From an uncultured Eubacteriales bacterium (GTDB taxonomy: Bacteria; Bacillota; Clostridia; UMGS1883), in the NCBI GenBank assembly GCA_905195005.1, contig CAJJUC010000013.1, forward strand, positions 1 through 24,565: a stretch of DNA of 24,565 nucleotides. The letters run 5' to 3'. Positions 1 to 6,858 of the stretch are shown here, piece by piece; position 1 is the stretch's first letter, and every line of letters begins with the position of its first letter. Made by a program: the position numbers and the translations under genes. Under the pieces are notes generated by a model. It made no database searches. It worked only from the letters and a program-made list of their open reading frames with translations, and was not told the origin of the DNA.

Positions 1-32
1 CTGTATGTAATGATTTTGTAACAATAGTATTG

Positions 33-38
33 TATAAT
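33..38 (+). promoter_or_regulatory. Possible -10 element for the secreted-protein gene
   Basis: A perfect TATAAT lies about 85 bases before the start codon at 123. No good -35 box sits 16-18 bases upstream; the best match is ATGATT at 10-15. Between this site and the gene is a very short hairpin (CCG/CGG around 77-87) followed by six T at 88-93, too weak to call a terminator. The rest of 1-122 is AT-rich and holds no gene that I can support. Confidence 0.35.
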
Positions 39-122
39 AGTATCAGAAGAAATCATATACATACATTGTTTTGAATCCGAAGTTCGGTTTTTTCAATCTG
101 TTTAAATGAAAGGAGTACAGCC

Positions 123-599
123 ATGATGTCAGTAATAAAAAAACTCGGCGCATTTTTTGCGGCTGTGCTTGTGGTTTTTTATGCTTCCTCTGCAATGGCG
201 GCAAATCCGGCGTCCTTTGCAGCGGGGGACGCCGGAAACGCTTGGGATCTGATTGTTGTCCGCAAGCCCGAGTCGAAAAATTCCGCAACGCTTAAGACAA
301 CATACGGGATTACGGGCACGGGAAAGAACGGAGTTAAGGTTGCATACTATCGCTTCAACGGTTCGGCATATGTTTCCGTTAAAAACGGAGACGGAACAAC
401 AGCGCAGACAACCGTTGGCAAAGCCGGTGTGTTTTACAAGCAGGTAAGTCTTTCCGAGGGGCATAACAAATTTGCCGTCAGAGCAGACGCAGGCGGCGCA
501 TATCAGGTGGTTTACTTTGATATTAATGTTTTGCGCCAGGAAATTATGAACAATGTTTCCAACGGGATTCAGTCGCTTTACAACGGTTGGATAAATTAA
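123..599 (+). CDS. Secreted protein of unknown function, Ig-like fold suspected
   Basis: I do not recognise this 158-residue protein. It has a clear Sec signal peptide: two lysines near the N terminus, a hydrophobic run at about residues 9-24, and a signal peptidase I site ending AMA before ANP near residue 27. The mature part is about 130 residues, with no cysteine and no further membrane segment. It is rich in G, A, V, T and aromatic residues in alternating beta-like patterns. The stretch VFYKQVSLSEGHNKFAVRA resembles the 'F..V.L..G.N.i.V.A' edge of bacterial Ig-like beta sandwiches; that is inference. A short amphipathic tail (IMNNVSNGIQSLYNGWIN) ends the protein. AGGAG at 111-115, 7 bases from ATG 123, supports the start. 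A terminator follows, so it is probably its own transcription unit just ahead of yycH/yycI. Confidence 0.75.
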   Translation: MMSVIKKLGAFFAAVLVVFYASSAMAANPASFAAGDAGNAWDLIVVRKPESKNSATLKTTYGITGTGKNGVKVAYYRFNGSAYVSVKNGDGTTAQTTVGKAGVFYKQVSLSEGHNKFAVRADAGGAYQVVYFDINVLRQEIMNNVSNGIQSLYNGWIN

Positions 600-621
600 A
601 GCCCTGACATATTTGACAAAT

Positions 622-658
622 AAAAAACTGCGGTTGAAAAGTCCACCGCAGTTTTTTT
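622..658 (+). terminator. Intrinsic terminator after the secreted-protein gene
   Basis: ACTGCGGT (627-634) pairs perfectly with ACCGCAGT (645-652) around a 10-base loop. The stem is flanked by A6 (622-627) and a T7 run (652-658). It separates the secreted-protein gene from the yycH homologue 27 bases downstream. Confidence 0.85.
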
Positions 659-684
659 GATAAAGTTGAGGTGAAACCAAAACT

Positions 685-2139
685 GTGCTTAAGGAACGTA
701 TAAAATCCTCCGCAATTGTTTTTCTGATTTTTAATATGCTTTTTCTCGTCGGCGAGATATGGTTTGTCCACAGCTATTCGGCGGTGGGCGAGCTCGCTGT
801 GCAGTATTTGCGCTCGGTTCCCGTAATCAGGGGGCTTTTGCCCGAGGAACGGAGCTACAGTATTCCGAAAGAAAATCTTTCAAAGCCGAGAAAATTCCTT
901 ATAAACGACGGTTCGCTTTGGATGGCATACTATAACACCGATGTCGGCTATTCCCCGATTGAGCAGCGTACCCGTTCCATAATAAACGGACTTTTGAAAG
1001 GCGATATTACGGCAACGCGCAAAATTCCTTACGAAACATGGGAGGAGGGGCTTGAATCCGTCAGCGTTTATATTGAATATCCGATTTCCTTTTCCATACC
1101 GCTGCTTTGCGAAATAATGGGCGTCAGCTCGGCAAAGGCTCCGCAGGACGCGGAGCATGTGAAGGATTTCATAATTCTTCCTTCCGATGAAAAAAACAAT
1201 GTGTGCGTGCTTGTGCGTGATTTTTCGGATAACAGCGACGCATATGCATATATGCTCACGGGGGACTATGAGCTGCCGGCAGAGGATTTGTCAGTCTACG
1301 CAAATGCCGGAACGGACGGCTACTATGAACCGGCTTTCAGCACGGGGCTTGAACTGGACGCGGACAATGTTTCCCTGAATCCGCTTGTTCTTTTTTCGGA
1401 TTCACGCCCCGAAACGGATATCATCGAATCACGCAGCCTTACAGGGGAGGAGGTTGACAAGCACATTCTTCAGGCGTTTTCGTTCAATCCCGTTTCAGTA
1501 AATGATTATCTCGATAAAAACGGCGCGGTGAACTACATTGAAAATTTCGCCTCGGCAAAGTTTTACCCCGATTCGCTTTTCGAATACAAGGCTGTAAGCA
1601 ATGACCGCGGAATTGTTTTAAATGAAAACACCTCGGATTACAGTGTGCTGAACAGCGCAATTGACTTTGCGGAGCGAGTGTGGTCAAGCGCCGGAGGTGA
1701 TTCTCTGAACGTTTTAGTGACAAGCGACCTTTCGGATTATGACAGCTCGCGCCCCTATACCTTCCGGTTCGATTACTACTGCAACGGCAGACCCGTTGAG
1801 GTGCGCCTTCCCGCCGCCGTCGGGCATGAAAAAATGTCCTGTGCAATTGAAATGACCGTTACAGAGGGCAGACTGATTGAATACAGGCAGTATATGCGCG
1901 GCTACAGCGTGCGCGGAAAAGCCGCCGTTTACGGAACGTTTGTTGACGCACTGGATGGCTTTGCGAATAAGCTTTCCTCGGAAAAGGTCAAAATTGTGAT
2001 TGAGGATATATATATAGGATATATAGACGAGGGACGAAGCGGTGAGCTTTCCGCCTGCTGGCTTGCAAGGGTCAACCGTGACGATAAAATATATCAATAC
2101 GCGCCGAAGAGCGTGCAAAGAGCGGCGGTGAACCAATGA
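685..2139 (+). CDS. yycH: YycH-family membrane-anchored regulatory protein
   Basis: A 484-residue protein with a single N-terminal membrane anchor (about residues 9-28) and a large extracytoplasmic part, the architecture of YycH. In Bacillus, YycH and YycI sit on the outer face of the membrane and modulate the sensor kinase WalK, which controls cell-wall turnover. A YycH-like stretch is visible in the middle (FSFNPVSVNDYLDKNGAVNY), and the C terminus carries DIYIGYI before the end. The start is GTG 685, supported by GAGGTG at 668-673. The 3' end overlaps the next start by four bases (ATGA), indicating translational coupling to the YycI homologue. No walR, walK or walJ lies in the window; they could be upstream of base 1. 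The assignment rests on topology, size, motif feel and pairing with a YycI-like gene. Confidence 0.7.
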   Translation: MLKERIKSSAIVFLIFNMLFLVGEIWFVHSYSAVGELAVQYLRSVPVIRGLLPEERSYSIPKENLSKPRKFLINDGSLWMAYYNTDVGYSPIEQRTRSIINGLLKGDITATRKIPYETWEEGLESVSVYIEYPISFSIPLLCEIMGVSSAKAPQDAEHVKDFIILPSDEKNNVCVLVRDFSDNSDAYAYMLTGDYELPAEDLSVYANAGTDGYYEPAFSTGLELDADNVSLNPLVLFSDSRPETDIIESRSLTGEEVDKHILQAFSFNPVSVNDYLDKNGAVNYIENFASAKFYPDSLFEYKAVSNDRGIVLNENTSDYSVLNSAIDFAERVWSSAGGDSLNVLVTSDLSDYDSSRPYTFRFDYYCNGRPVEVRLPAAVGHEKMSCAIEMTVTEGRLIEYRQYMRGYSVRGKAAVYGTFVDALDGFANKLSSEKVKIVIEDIYIGYIDEGRSGELSACWLARVNRDDKIYQYAPKSVQRAAVNQ

Positions 2140-2897
2140 ACTGGTCAAGAGTTAAAAGTATAATGATCTTCTTTCTTATCGGAATAAATGTGTTTTTGCT
2201 GATTGTTTTCGGGCTTATTACCTACCGCGAAAATTACATTCCCGACAGTGTTATCGGCGCGGCGGCTTCCGTCCTCGCTTCCGAGGGCTTTCCGTGCGAT
2301 TCCGATCTGATTCCGAACATGTACAAAAGCGCCGCTGTGCTGAACACCGATTTTTACACTGCGAGCGAGCTTTCCGACGCATTTTTCGGGCGGCAGCTTC
2401 CGTTCAGAACCGAAGGATATTCGCTGATTGCAGAATCGGACTCAGACGGGGAAAAGCTGACCGTCAGCGGAAGCTCGTTTGCTTTCGAATCCGACCGCAC
2501 AGAAAAATCCGCCTCGCCGCGGAAAATCCGCCGCGCGCTTGAAAAAGCCGGGATTAATATGCGCGGCGCGGTTTATGACAGCAGGCATAAGCAGTTTGTC
2601 CTGTATTATAAAGGAATAATTCTTGACAAAATGTATATAAAGGCAGGCATTGATTCCGACGGGCGTTTGTGCCGAGCTGACGCAGCATGGGTGCAGATTT
2701 CTCCCTCGTCCGTGAAAAAACGCGTGTCGTTCATGGAAACCGTGACGGCTTTGCCGCAGAAGATAGAGAAAAAGGGAACCGTTAGGAAAATTGAGCTTGC
2801 ATATGCGCTCGATTCCTTTCACAGCGATAAATATGTTTTCCGCCCGTCATGGATAGTAACTGTCGGAGAAAAGAAAACCACAATAACATGTGAATAA
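2136..2897 (+). CDS. yycI: YycI-family membrane-anchored regulatory protein
   Basis: A 253-residue protein opening MNWSRVKSIMIFFLIGINVF, very close to the usual YycI start of a 'DWSRIKTIFI'-like motif running into one membrane helix (about residues 7-27). The rest is predicted to be extracytoplasmic. YycI partners YycH in regulating WalK in Bacillus, through contacts that include the membrane helices; whether that holds here is inference. Its ATG overlaps the TGA of yycH. The C terminus (RPSWIVTVGEKKTTITCE) has the beta-rich, PepSY-like character expected of these proteins. A terminator directly follows, so the yycH-yycI unit ends here and does not continue into walJ as in many Bacilli. Confidence 0.75.
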   Translation: MNWSRVKSIMIFFLIGINVFLLIVFGLITYRENYIPDSVIGAAASVLASEGFPCDSDLIPNMYKSAAVLNTDFYTASELSDAFFGRQLPFRTEGYSLIAESDSDGEKLTVSGSSFAFESDRTEKSASPRKIRRALEKAGINMRGAVYDSRHKQFVLYYKGIILDKMYIKAGIDSDGRLCRADAAWVQISPSSVKKRVSFMETVTALPQKIEKKGTVRKIELAYALDSFHSDKYVFRPSWIVTVGEKKTTITCE

Positions 2898-2908
2898 CCG
2901 AAAAGAAG

Positions 2909-2948
2909 CAGCCGCGCATTATATCCGTGCCCCGCCGGCTGTTTTTTT
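2909..2948 (+). terminator. Intrinsic terminator after yycI
   Basis: CAGCCG (2909-2914) pairs with CGGCTG (2936-2941), followed directly by T7 (2942-2948). The 21-base loop is long but the T-tract is strong. It lies 11 bases past the yycI stop and faces the rpmB terminator coming from the other strand. Confidence 0.7.
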
Positions 2949-2968
2949 AGGTTATATTTCCGCACAGC

Positions 2969-3017
2969 AAAAAAAGGGGCTGTAGCAAAATGGAATCGCA
3001 TTTTGCTACAGCCCCTT
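2969..3017 (-). terminator. rpmB terminator: perfect 19-bp hairpin
   Basis: The arms 2974-2992 and 2999-3017 are perfect inverted repeats of 19 bp with a six-base loop (2993-2998). On the minus strand the stem is followed by T7 (A7 at 2969-2975 on the plus strand, overlapping the stem base), so it works as the terminator of rpmB. The arm core GGGGCTGTAGCAAAATG looks like the terminal inverted repeats of some insertion sequences, from memory only; no transposase is present. Confidence 0.85.
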
Positions 3018-3044
3018 CCTCCGTTCATTTCAATGAAAGCTCAA

Positions 3045-3233
3045 TCAGATGGCTCTGACAACTTTGCCGCTTCTCAGGCAACGCGAGCAAACATGGATAG
3101 TCTTAGGAGTGCCGTTAACAACAGCCTTAACTGTTTTAACATTGGGCTTCCAGGCACGATTGCTTCTTCTGTGAGAATGGCTTACCTTAATTCCGAAAGT
3201 AACGCCCTTTCCGCATACATCACACTTAGCCAT
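3045..3233 (-). CDS. rpmB: 50S ribosomal protein L28
   Basis: A 62-residue basic protein of normal length for bacterial L28. It opens MAKCDVCGKGVTFGIKVSHS and continues with the 'HRRSNRAWKPN' signature that binds 23S rRNA. It is the zinc-binding (Cys-containing) form: a CxxC pair at residues 4 and 7, and a second pair in HVCSRC near the C terminus. Genomes with such forms sometimes encode a zinc-free paralogue induced under zinc limitation; none is in this window. A strong AAGGAGG site precedes the ATG. The gene is transcribed alone from a good promoter with an A/T-rich upstream element and ends in a long hairpin terminator, as expected for a highly expressed ribosomal gene. Confidence 0.97.
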   Translation of the reverse strand: MAKCDVCGKGVTFGIKVSHSHRRSNRAWKPNVKTVKAVVNGTPKTIHVCSRCLRSGKVVRAI

Positions 3234-3280
3234 ATATTTTACCTCCTTAGGATTGCATTACATAATAACGTGCAAGAGAT

Positions 3281-3337
3281 ATTCTAACAGATAACACGGT
3301 AAAATGCAAGCTTTTTTTTAAAATTTTTTAAAAAAAT
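3281..3337 (-). promoter_or_regulatory. rpmB promoter with A/T-rich UP-like element
   Basis: On the minus strand, TTGCAT (3304-3309) and TAGAAT (3281-3286) are separated by exactly 17 bases. Directly upstream (about 3311-3337) is an almost pure A/T tract of alternating A and T runs, the form of an UP element that would contact the RNA polymerase alpha subunit. The leader to the ATG is about 40 bases. Confidence 0.75.
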
Positions 3338-3355
3338 CGGATAAACTGCCCATTT

Positions 3356-3847
3356 TTAATATCCAAGCATATTTCCCAGGCTGTCGTCATCCTCAATCCA
3401 GTCCCTCCGGACATCAATTTCCGTATAGGTATCCTTGGTGTTTCTGATGATGACCTTATCAATGCCCGAATTAATCACAAGCCTTTTGCACATTGAGCAG
3501 CTTGTTGCGTTCTCAACGTACTCTCCTGTTTCCATATCGCGCCCTGCAAGGTAAAGCGTTGCGCCAATCATATCGCGCCGCGATGCGCTGATTATGGCGT
3601 TTGCCTCACTGTGAACGCTGCGGCAAAGCTCATAACGCTCTCCGCGCGGAATATTAAGCTGCTGACGGCGGCAGAAGCCGAGGTCAATGCAGTTTTTCCT
3701 GTTCCGCGGAGCACCCGTATAGCCCGTGGATATAATCTCATCGTTTTTAACGATAATCGAACCGTAGTTCCGCCGCAGACATGTTCCGCGCTCCAGAACG
3801 GTTGATGCAATGTCAAGATAATAATTATGCTTGTCGCGTCTGTCCAT
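3356..3847 (-). CDS. dCMP deaminase family protein (ComEB-like)
   Basis: A 163-residue zinc-dependent deaminase. The N-terminal pattern (NYGSIIVKNDEIISTGYTGA, residues 27-46) and the C53/C59/C75 spacing match dCMP deaminase and ComE operon protein 2. The catalytic motif HSEANAI places zinc ligand H79 and proton shuttle E81; the other two ligands are C117 and C120 in SCSMCKR. The proline normally before the first of those cysteines is replaced by serine. dCMP deaminases make dUMP for thymidylate synthesis. No comEA or comEC is nearby, so a competence role cannot be argued from context. The gene is monocistronic with a near-consensus promoter and an AGGAAAGGAG site. A broader CMP/dCMP specificity is possible. 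Confidence 0.85.
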   Translation of the reverse strand: MDRRDKHNYYLDIASTVLERGTCLRRNYGSIIVKNDEIISTGYTGAPRNRKNCIDLGFCRRQQLNIPRGERYELCRSVHSEANAIISASRRDMIGATLYLAGRDMETGEYVENATSCSMCKRLVINSGIDKVIIRNTKDTYTEIDVRRDWIEDDDSLGNMLGY

Positions 3848-3882
3848 AATAAAAGCTCCTTTCCTCGCAGCCTTTACTATAG

Positions 3883-3911
3883 ATTTTATCGTAAAACAGC
3901 CGTTTTGTCAA
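3883..3911 (-). promoter_or_regulatory. SigA-type promoter of the dCMP deaminase gene
   Basis: On the minus strand, a perfect TTGACA (3906-3911) and TAAAAT (3883-3888) are separated by 17 bases. The -35 box lies in the loop of a weak GCCG/CGGC hairpin (3919-3922 with 3899-3902) with a short T-tract that could serve as the end of the upstream yunB transcript. Confidence 0.85.
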
Positions 3912-3940
3912 TAAAAATCGGCATTTTATGCGTTAATATT

Positions 3941-4582
3941 CTATTTTCCGTCCACCCTCGTGAGGTAAGTGCCCGGAACGGAGCCGACGATAAGCGTTTG
4001 AGCAATCGGCATTCCCGAATTGATATGCAGGGTGCTGCCTGCCATCGGAATGAGCACCTCCATGTCAACCGTGACGGTGAGATTCACCGTATGGATTGTC
4101 TGATTGATTCCCGCTTCCTCAAAGGTATGCGAAATATCGGCGTTGGTTACGGAAATGGGAACAAAGCGCACAGTTATGCGCGGCCCCAGTCCCGAGAAAA
4201 GGTCCGACCCGAAAACGCTGCTCAAAGGGATTTTTCGTTTAACGCGAGATATTTTGTCAAGCTCATCCCCTATTGAAATGCCGAGGTCGTTTGTGAAGCG
4301 GTTAATAAGCGTGCTGTTTGCCGAAACGGATGTTACCTTACCGTCCTTATCCCTTGAGATTACAACGATTTTGTCATAGCTGAAAAACTCTTCCAGCATG
4401 ACTTTTTTCACCTCGTCATCAATAACCTGCGAAACAACGTTTTTTGCATATGCCTGTGACACGCGGATAAGCGCAGGTCGCAGAGACACCGAAAAAATAT
4501 ATAAAAACGCCGTTATCATCGCCATTATTACCGAAAGAATTATAATACCGCCGAGCTTATGCCGGCGCGGTTTTCTTTTCAT
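3941..4582 (-). CDS. yunB: Sporulation protein YunB
   Basis: A 213-residue protein when started at ATG 4582; GTG 4591 and ATG 4588 are also in frame, but AGGTG lies just ahead of them and at the right distance from 4582. It has a basic N terminus, one membrane helix (about residues 11-31), then an extracytoplasmic domain with the typical YunB segments: an IPLSSVFGS-like strand, GLGPRITVRFVPI, EEAGINQTIHTV, and a C-terminal PIAQTLIVGSVP. In Bacillus subtilis yunB belongs to the mother-cell sporulation programme and its loss impairs sporulation. It marks the organism as a probable spore former. It is divergent from the yqhQ-like gene. I could not find a convincing SigE promoter in the 100-base gap. 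Confidence 0.88.
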   Translation of the reverse strand: MKRKPRRHKLGGIIILSVIMAMITAFLYIFSVSLRPALIRVSQAYAKNVVSQVIDDEVKKVMLEEFFSYDKIVVISRDKDGKVTSVSANSTLINRFTNDLGISIGDELDKISRVKRKIPLSSVFGSDLFSGLGPRITVRFVPISVTNADISHTFEEAGINQTIHTVNLTVTVDMEVLIPMAGSTLHINSGMPIAQTLIVGSVPGTYLTRVDGK

Positions 4583-4638
4583 AAACATCACCTGTCATTA
4601 TAATTTATGCAGCGCCTGAATTTTTAGTGCTGTTACTA

Positions 4639-4667
4639 TTGAATTGATTGAATTAATGTGTTATACT
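4639..4667 (+). promoter_or_regulatory. Promoter of the yqhQ-prmC unit
   Basis: TTGAAT (4639-4644) and TATACT (4662-4667) are separated by 17 bases, 22 bases before the ATG at 4689. The match is decent, in the divergent gap between yunB and the DUF1385 gene. Confidence 0.65.
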
Positions 4668-4688
4668 TACATTCAGGCAGGTGATAAA

Positions 4689-5627
4689 ATGGAAAAACAA
4701 AAGCATATGACAAGCATCGGCGGCAGCGCCGTTATGGAGGGCGTTATGATGCGCGGACCGAAGGAGATTGCAACGGCGGTCCGTAAGCCCGACGGGGAAA
4801 TAGAAATCGATAAAAGAGCGGTCAGCTCGCTTGTTACAAAGTATCATGTGAATAAAATTCCGATTATCCGCGGAGTGTTTGCGTTTTTTGATTCAATGAT
4901 TTGCAGCATCCGCTCGCTCATGTGGAGCGCGGAGTTTTTTGATACTGAGGAGGACAGCGCCAAGGAATCGAAATTTGACAAATGGCTTGACGACAAGTTC
5001 GACGACAAGGTGAAGGACATTGTTATTTACTTTTCGGTTTTCGTTTCGCTTATTTTCTCAATAGGACTTTTCTTCCTTCTTCCGAACCTCGTTGTCGGAT
5101 TCGTTGGGAAATATATTCACGGAAATGCGGTGAAATCGCTTCTTGAGGGCGTTATAAGAATTGCGATTTTCCTCGGTTATATTCTGCTTGTTTCACGCAT
5201 GGAGGACATAAAGAGAGTGTTCCAGTATCACGGGGCGGAGCATAAGACGATTTTCTGCTATGAAGCAGGGCTTCCGCTGACGGTGGAAAATGCACGCACA
5301 ATGCCGAGACTGCATCCGCGCTGCGGAACAAGCTTTCTTGTGTTCGTTATGGTAATCAGCATTGTTTTATTTTCGTTCATTTCGTGGGACAATATGCTTA
5401 CGCGCCTTGGGCTGAGGCTTTTGCTCCTTCCCGTTGTTGCCGGATTGAGCTACGAAATTATCCGCTGGGCAGGCAGAAGCCAGAATATTGTTGTGCGCGC
5501 GATAAGCAAGCCGGGAATATGGATTCAAAAGATTACCACTCGCGAGCCTGACGACAGTCAGCTTGAAGTGGCAATCGCTTCAATGAAAGCGGTTATCACG
5601 GGAAATAAAGAGGACGATAAATGGTAA
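4689..5627 (+). CDS. yqhQ: DUF1385 family membrane protein (YqhQ-like)
   Basis: A 312-residue protein from ATG 4689, preceded by AGGCAGGTGA. It belongs to the widespread, uncharacterised DUF1385/YqhQ family. The family signature GGSAVMEGVMMRGP is at residues 11-24, followed by a soluble part, about four membrane helices (near 111-135, 153-170, 214-232 and 240-258) and a short polar tail. Two polar motifs next to helices stand out: YHGAEHK (180-186) and HPRCGTSF (209-216). Conserved His, Glu and Cys residues at a membrane face suggest metal or redox chemistry, which is inference. The stop overlaps the prmC start by seven bases, so the two are translationally coupled. YqhQ-prmC-rpmE neighbourhoods recur in Clostridia as I recall. 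Confidence 0.88.
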   Translation: MEKQKHMTSIGGSAVMEGVMMRGPKEIATAVRKPDGEIEIDKRAVSSLVTKYHVNKIPIIRGVFAFFDSMICSIRSLMWSAEFFDTEEDSAKESKFDKWLDDKFDDKVKDIVIYFSVFVSLIFSIGLFFLLPNLVVGFVGKYIHGNAVKSLLEGVIRIAIFLGYILLVSRMEDIKRVFQYHGAEHKTIFCYEAGLPLTVENARTMPRLHPRCGTSFLVFVMVISIVLFSFISWDNMLTRLGLRLLLLPVVAGLSYEIIRWAGRSQNIVVRAISKPGIWIQKITTREPDDSQLEVAIASMKAVITGNKEDDKW

Positions 5628-6463
5628 ATGATATTTTGCGCAGTACAGCAACGCAGCTCACGGATTCGCCCGAACCGCTGCTTGACGCACGCGTGCTTCT
5701 GGCGCATGCCGCAGGCGTTCGCGATTCGGCGCTTTTATTCCGCGATTTGACCGAAAGCGAGAAAAAAACGTTTGACGGCTATATTGCGCTTCGGAAAAAA
5801 GGCGTGCCCGTTGCATATATATTAAAGGAAAAGGAATTTATGGGGTTTTCGTTTTATGTTGACGAAAACACGCTGATTCCGCGGCCTGACACGGAATGTC
5901 TTGTTGAAAGGGTGCTTGAACGCGCCGCACATGCGCCGCGCATCCTCGACTTATGCACGGGGAGCGGATGCATCGGAATAAGCCTTGCGCTGATGATTTC
6001 GGATTCCGAGGTTCTTTTAACCGATATTTCGGGCGGCGCTTTGAAAGCCGCGGCATTAAATATAAAGCAGCACAGGCTTGAAAGCCGCGTTTCCGCAAAA
6101 AGGCTGGACGTGCTCACGGAGGGCTTCCCGACGGGCTTTAATATAATTGTGTCAAATCCGCCGTATATCCCGACGGAAGCGGCAAAATCGCTCGAAGTGA
6201 GCAGGAGCGAACCGTTTTCGGCGCTTGACGGCGGTGCGGACGGACTTAAGTTCTACCGCGAAATCATAAAAAAAAGCGCCGCGGCGCTCCCTGCGGACGG
6301 TGTGCTTGCCCTTGAAATCGGTTTTGACCAAGGAGAGAGCGTGAAAGCGCTTGCGCTTGAATATTTCCGCGATGCCGAGGTTTTCCGCGATTATGCGGAC
6401 AATGAGCGCGTTGTGATATGCAGCTTTACGGATTCCGCCATAAAAATCGGCGAAAATGTTTGA
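5621..6463 (+). CDS. prmC: Release factor glutamine methyltransferase PrmC
   Basis: A 280-residue protein that methylates the glutamine of the GGQ motif of class I release factors using S-adenosylmethionine. The N-terminal helical release-factor-binding domain (about residues 1-75) leads into PVAYILKEKEFMG and LIPRPDTE. The Rossmann methyltransferase domain has the SAM loop DLCTGSGCIGI (110-120) and the diagnostic NPPY motif (179-182) that positions the glutamine amide. Length is normal for the family. ATG 5621 sits inside the end of the DUF1385 gene and is preceded by AGAGGA. A substrate, PrfA, is encoded at 23033-24103. Confidence 0.96.
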   Translation: MVNDILRSTATQLTDSPEPLLDARVLLAHAAGVRDSALLFRDLTESEKKTFDGYIALRKKGVPVAYILKEKEFMGFSFYVDENTLIPRPDTECLVERVLERAAHAPRILDLCTGSGCIGISLALMISDSEVLLTDISGGALKAAALNIKQHRLESRVSAKRLDVLTEGFPTGFNIIVSNPPYIPTEAAKSLEVSRSEPFSALDGGADGLKFYREIIKKSAAALPADGVLALEIGFDQGESVKALALEYFRDAEVFRDYADNERVVICSFTDSAIKIGENV

Positions 6464-6471
6464 AAAAAGTG

Positions 6472-6500
6472 TTGCATTTTCAAAAACAGTATGTTATAAT
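6472..6500 (+). promoter_or_regulatory. rpmE promoter
   Basis: TTGCAT (6472-6477), a 17-base spacer and a perfect TATAAT (6495-6500), beginning directly after the prmC stop. The upstream flank is A-rich. The leader to the rpmE ATG is about 55 bases, and I see no strong hairpin in it. Confidence 0.85.
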
Positions 6501-6562
6501 GATTAGTGCTTGATTGATGTTAATTATTTTTTATTTATTTTTCTCAGAAAGAGGTGAATTCC

Positions 6563-6766
6563 ATGAGAGAAGGTATACATCCCAATTACAAGCAGACCGT
6601 TATCAAGTGTGCCTGCGGAAACGTAATTGAAACCGGTTCTACGAAAGAGAACATCAACGTAGAAATTTGTTCAAAATGTCATCCTTTCTTTACAGGTAAG
6701 CAGAAGCTTGTTGATACGGGCGGACGTGTTGAAAAGTTCAGAAAGAAGTTCAATATGGACAAGTAA
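6563..6766 (+). CDS. rpmE: 50S ribosomal protein L31
   Basis: A 67-residue L31 of standard length, opening MREGIHPNYKQTVIKCACGN. It is the zinc-binding 'C+' form: CAC at residues 16-18 and a CSKC pair at 37-40. ICSKCHPFFTGKQKLVDTGG is the family hallmark. The C-terminal extension is basic (RVEKFRKKF). An in-frame GTG at 6554 would add three residues, but GTG is part of the AGAGGTGA ribosome binding site, five bases from ATG 6563, so the ATG is chosen. It has its own promoter and terminator. In Bacilli, L31 serves as a zinc store replaced by a Cys-less paralogue under zinc stress; no such paralogue is visible here. Confidence 0.97.
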   Translation: MREGIHPNYKQTVIKCACGNVIETGSTKENINVEICSKCHPFFTGKQKLVDTGGRVEKFRKKFNMDK

Positions 6767-6775
6767 TTCAGAGAG

Positions 6776-6801
6776 GAGCAGCAATAAGCGCTGCTCTTTT
6801 T
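6776..6801 (+). terminator. rpmE terminator
   Basis: GAGCAGC (6776-6782) pairs with GCTGCTC (6790-6796) around a seven-base loop, followed by T5. It lies nine bases past the rpmE stop. The T-tract is short, so read-through into tgt is possible, and I see no convincing separate tgt promoter in 6802-6858. Confidence 0.75.
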
Positions 6802-6858
6802 GTATAGTGGAACGGAAGGAATTTACGCCTTTCAATTTTTTCGGAACGGAGCTAAGGT

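Noticed and set aside
77..93. Short CCG/CGG hairpin followed by six T ahead of the secreted-protein gene
   Set aside because: Only three or four base pairs; too weak for a terminator or attenuator without supporting data.
2974..3017. A complete mobile element or MITE at the rpmB terminator
   Set aside because: Only one short palindrome is present, with no internal sequence, no target duplication that I can identify and no transposase nearby.
3882..3922. GCCG/CGGC hairpin with T-tract as a yunB terminator
   Set aside because: Four G/C pairs with a loop of about 16 bases; it overlaps the next gene's promoter. Mentioned only in the promoter entry.
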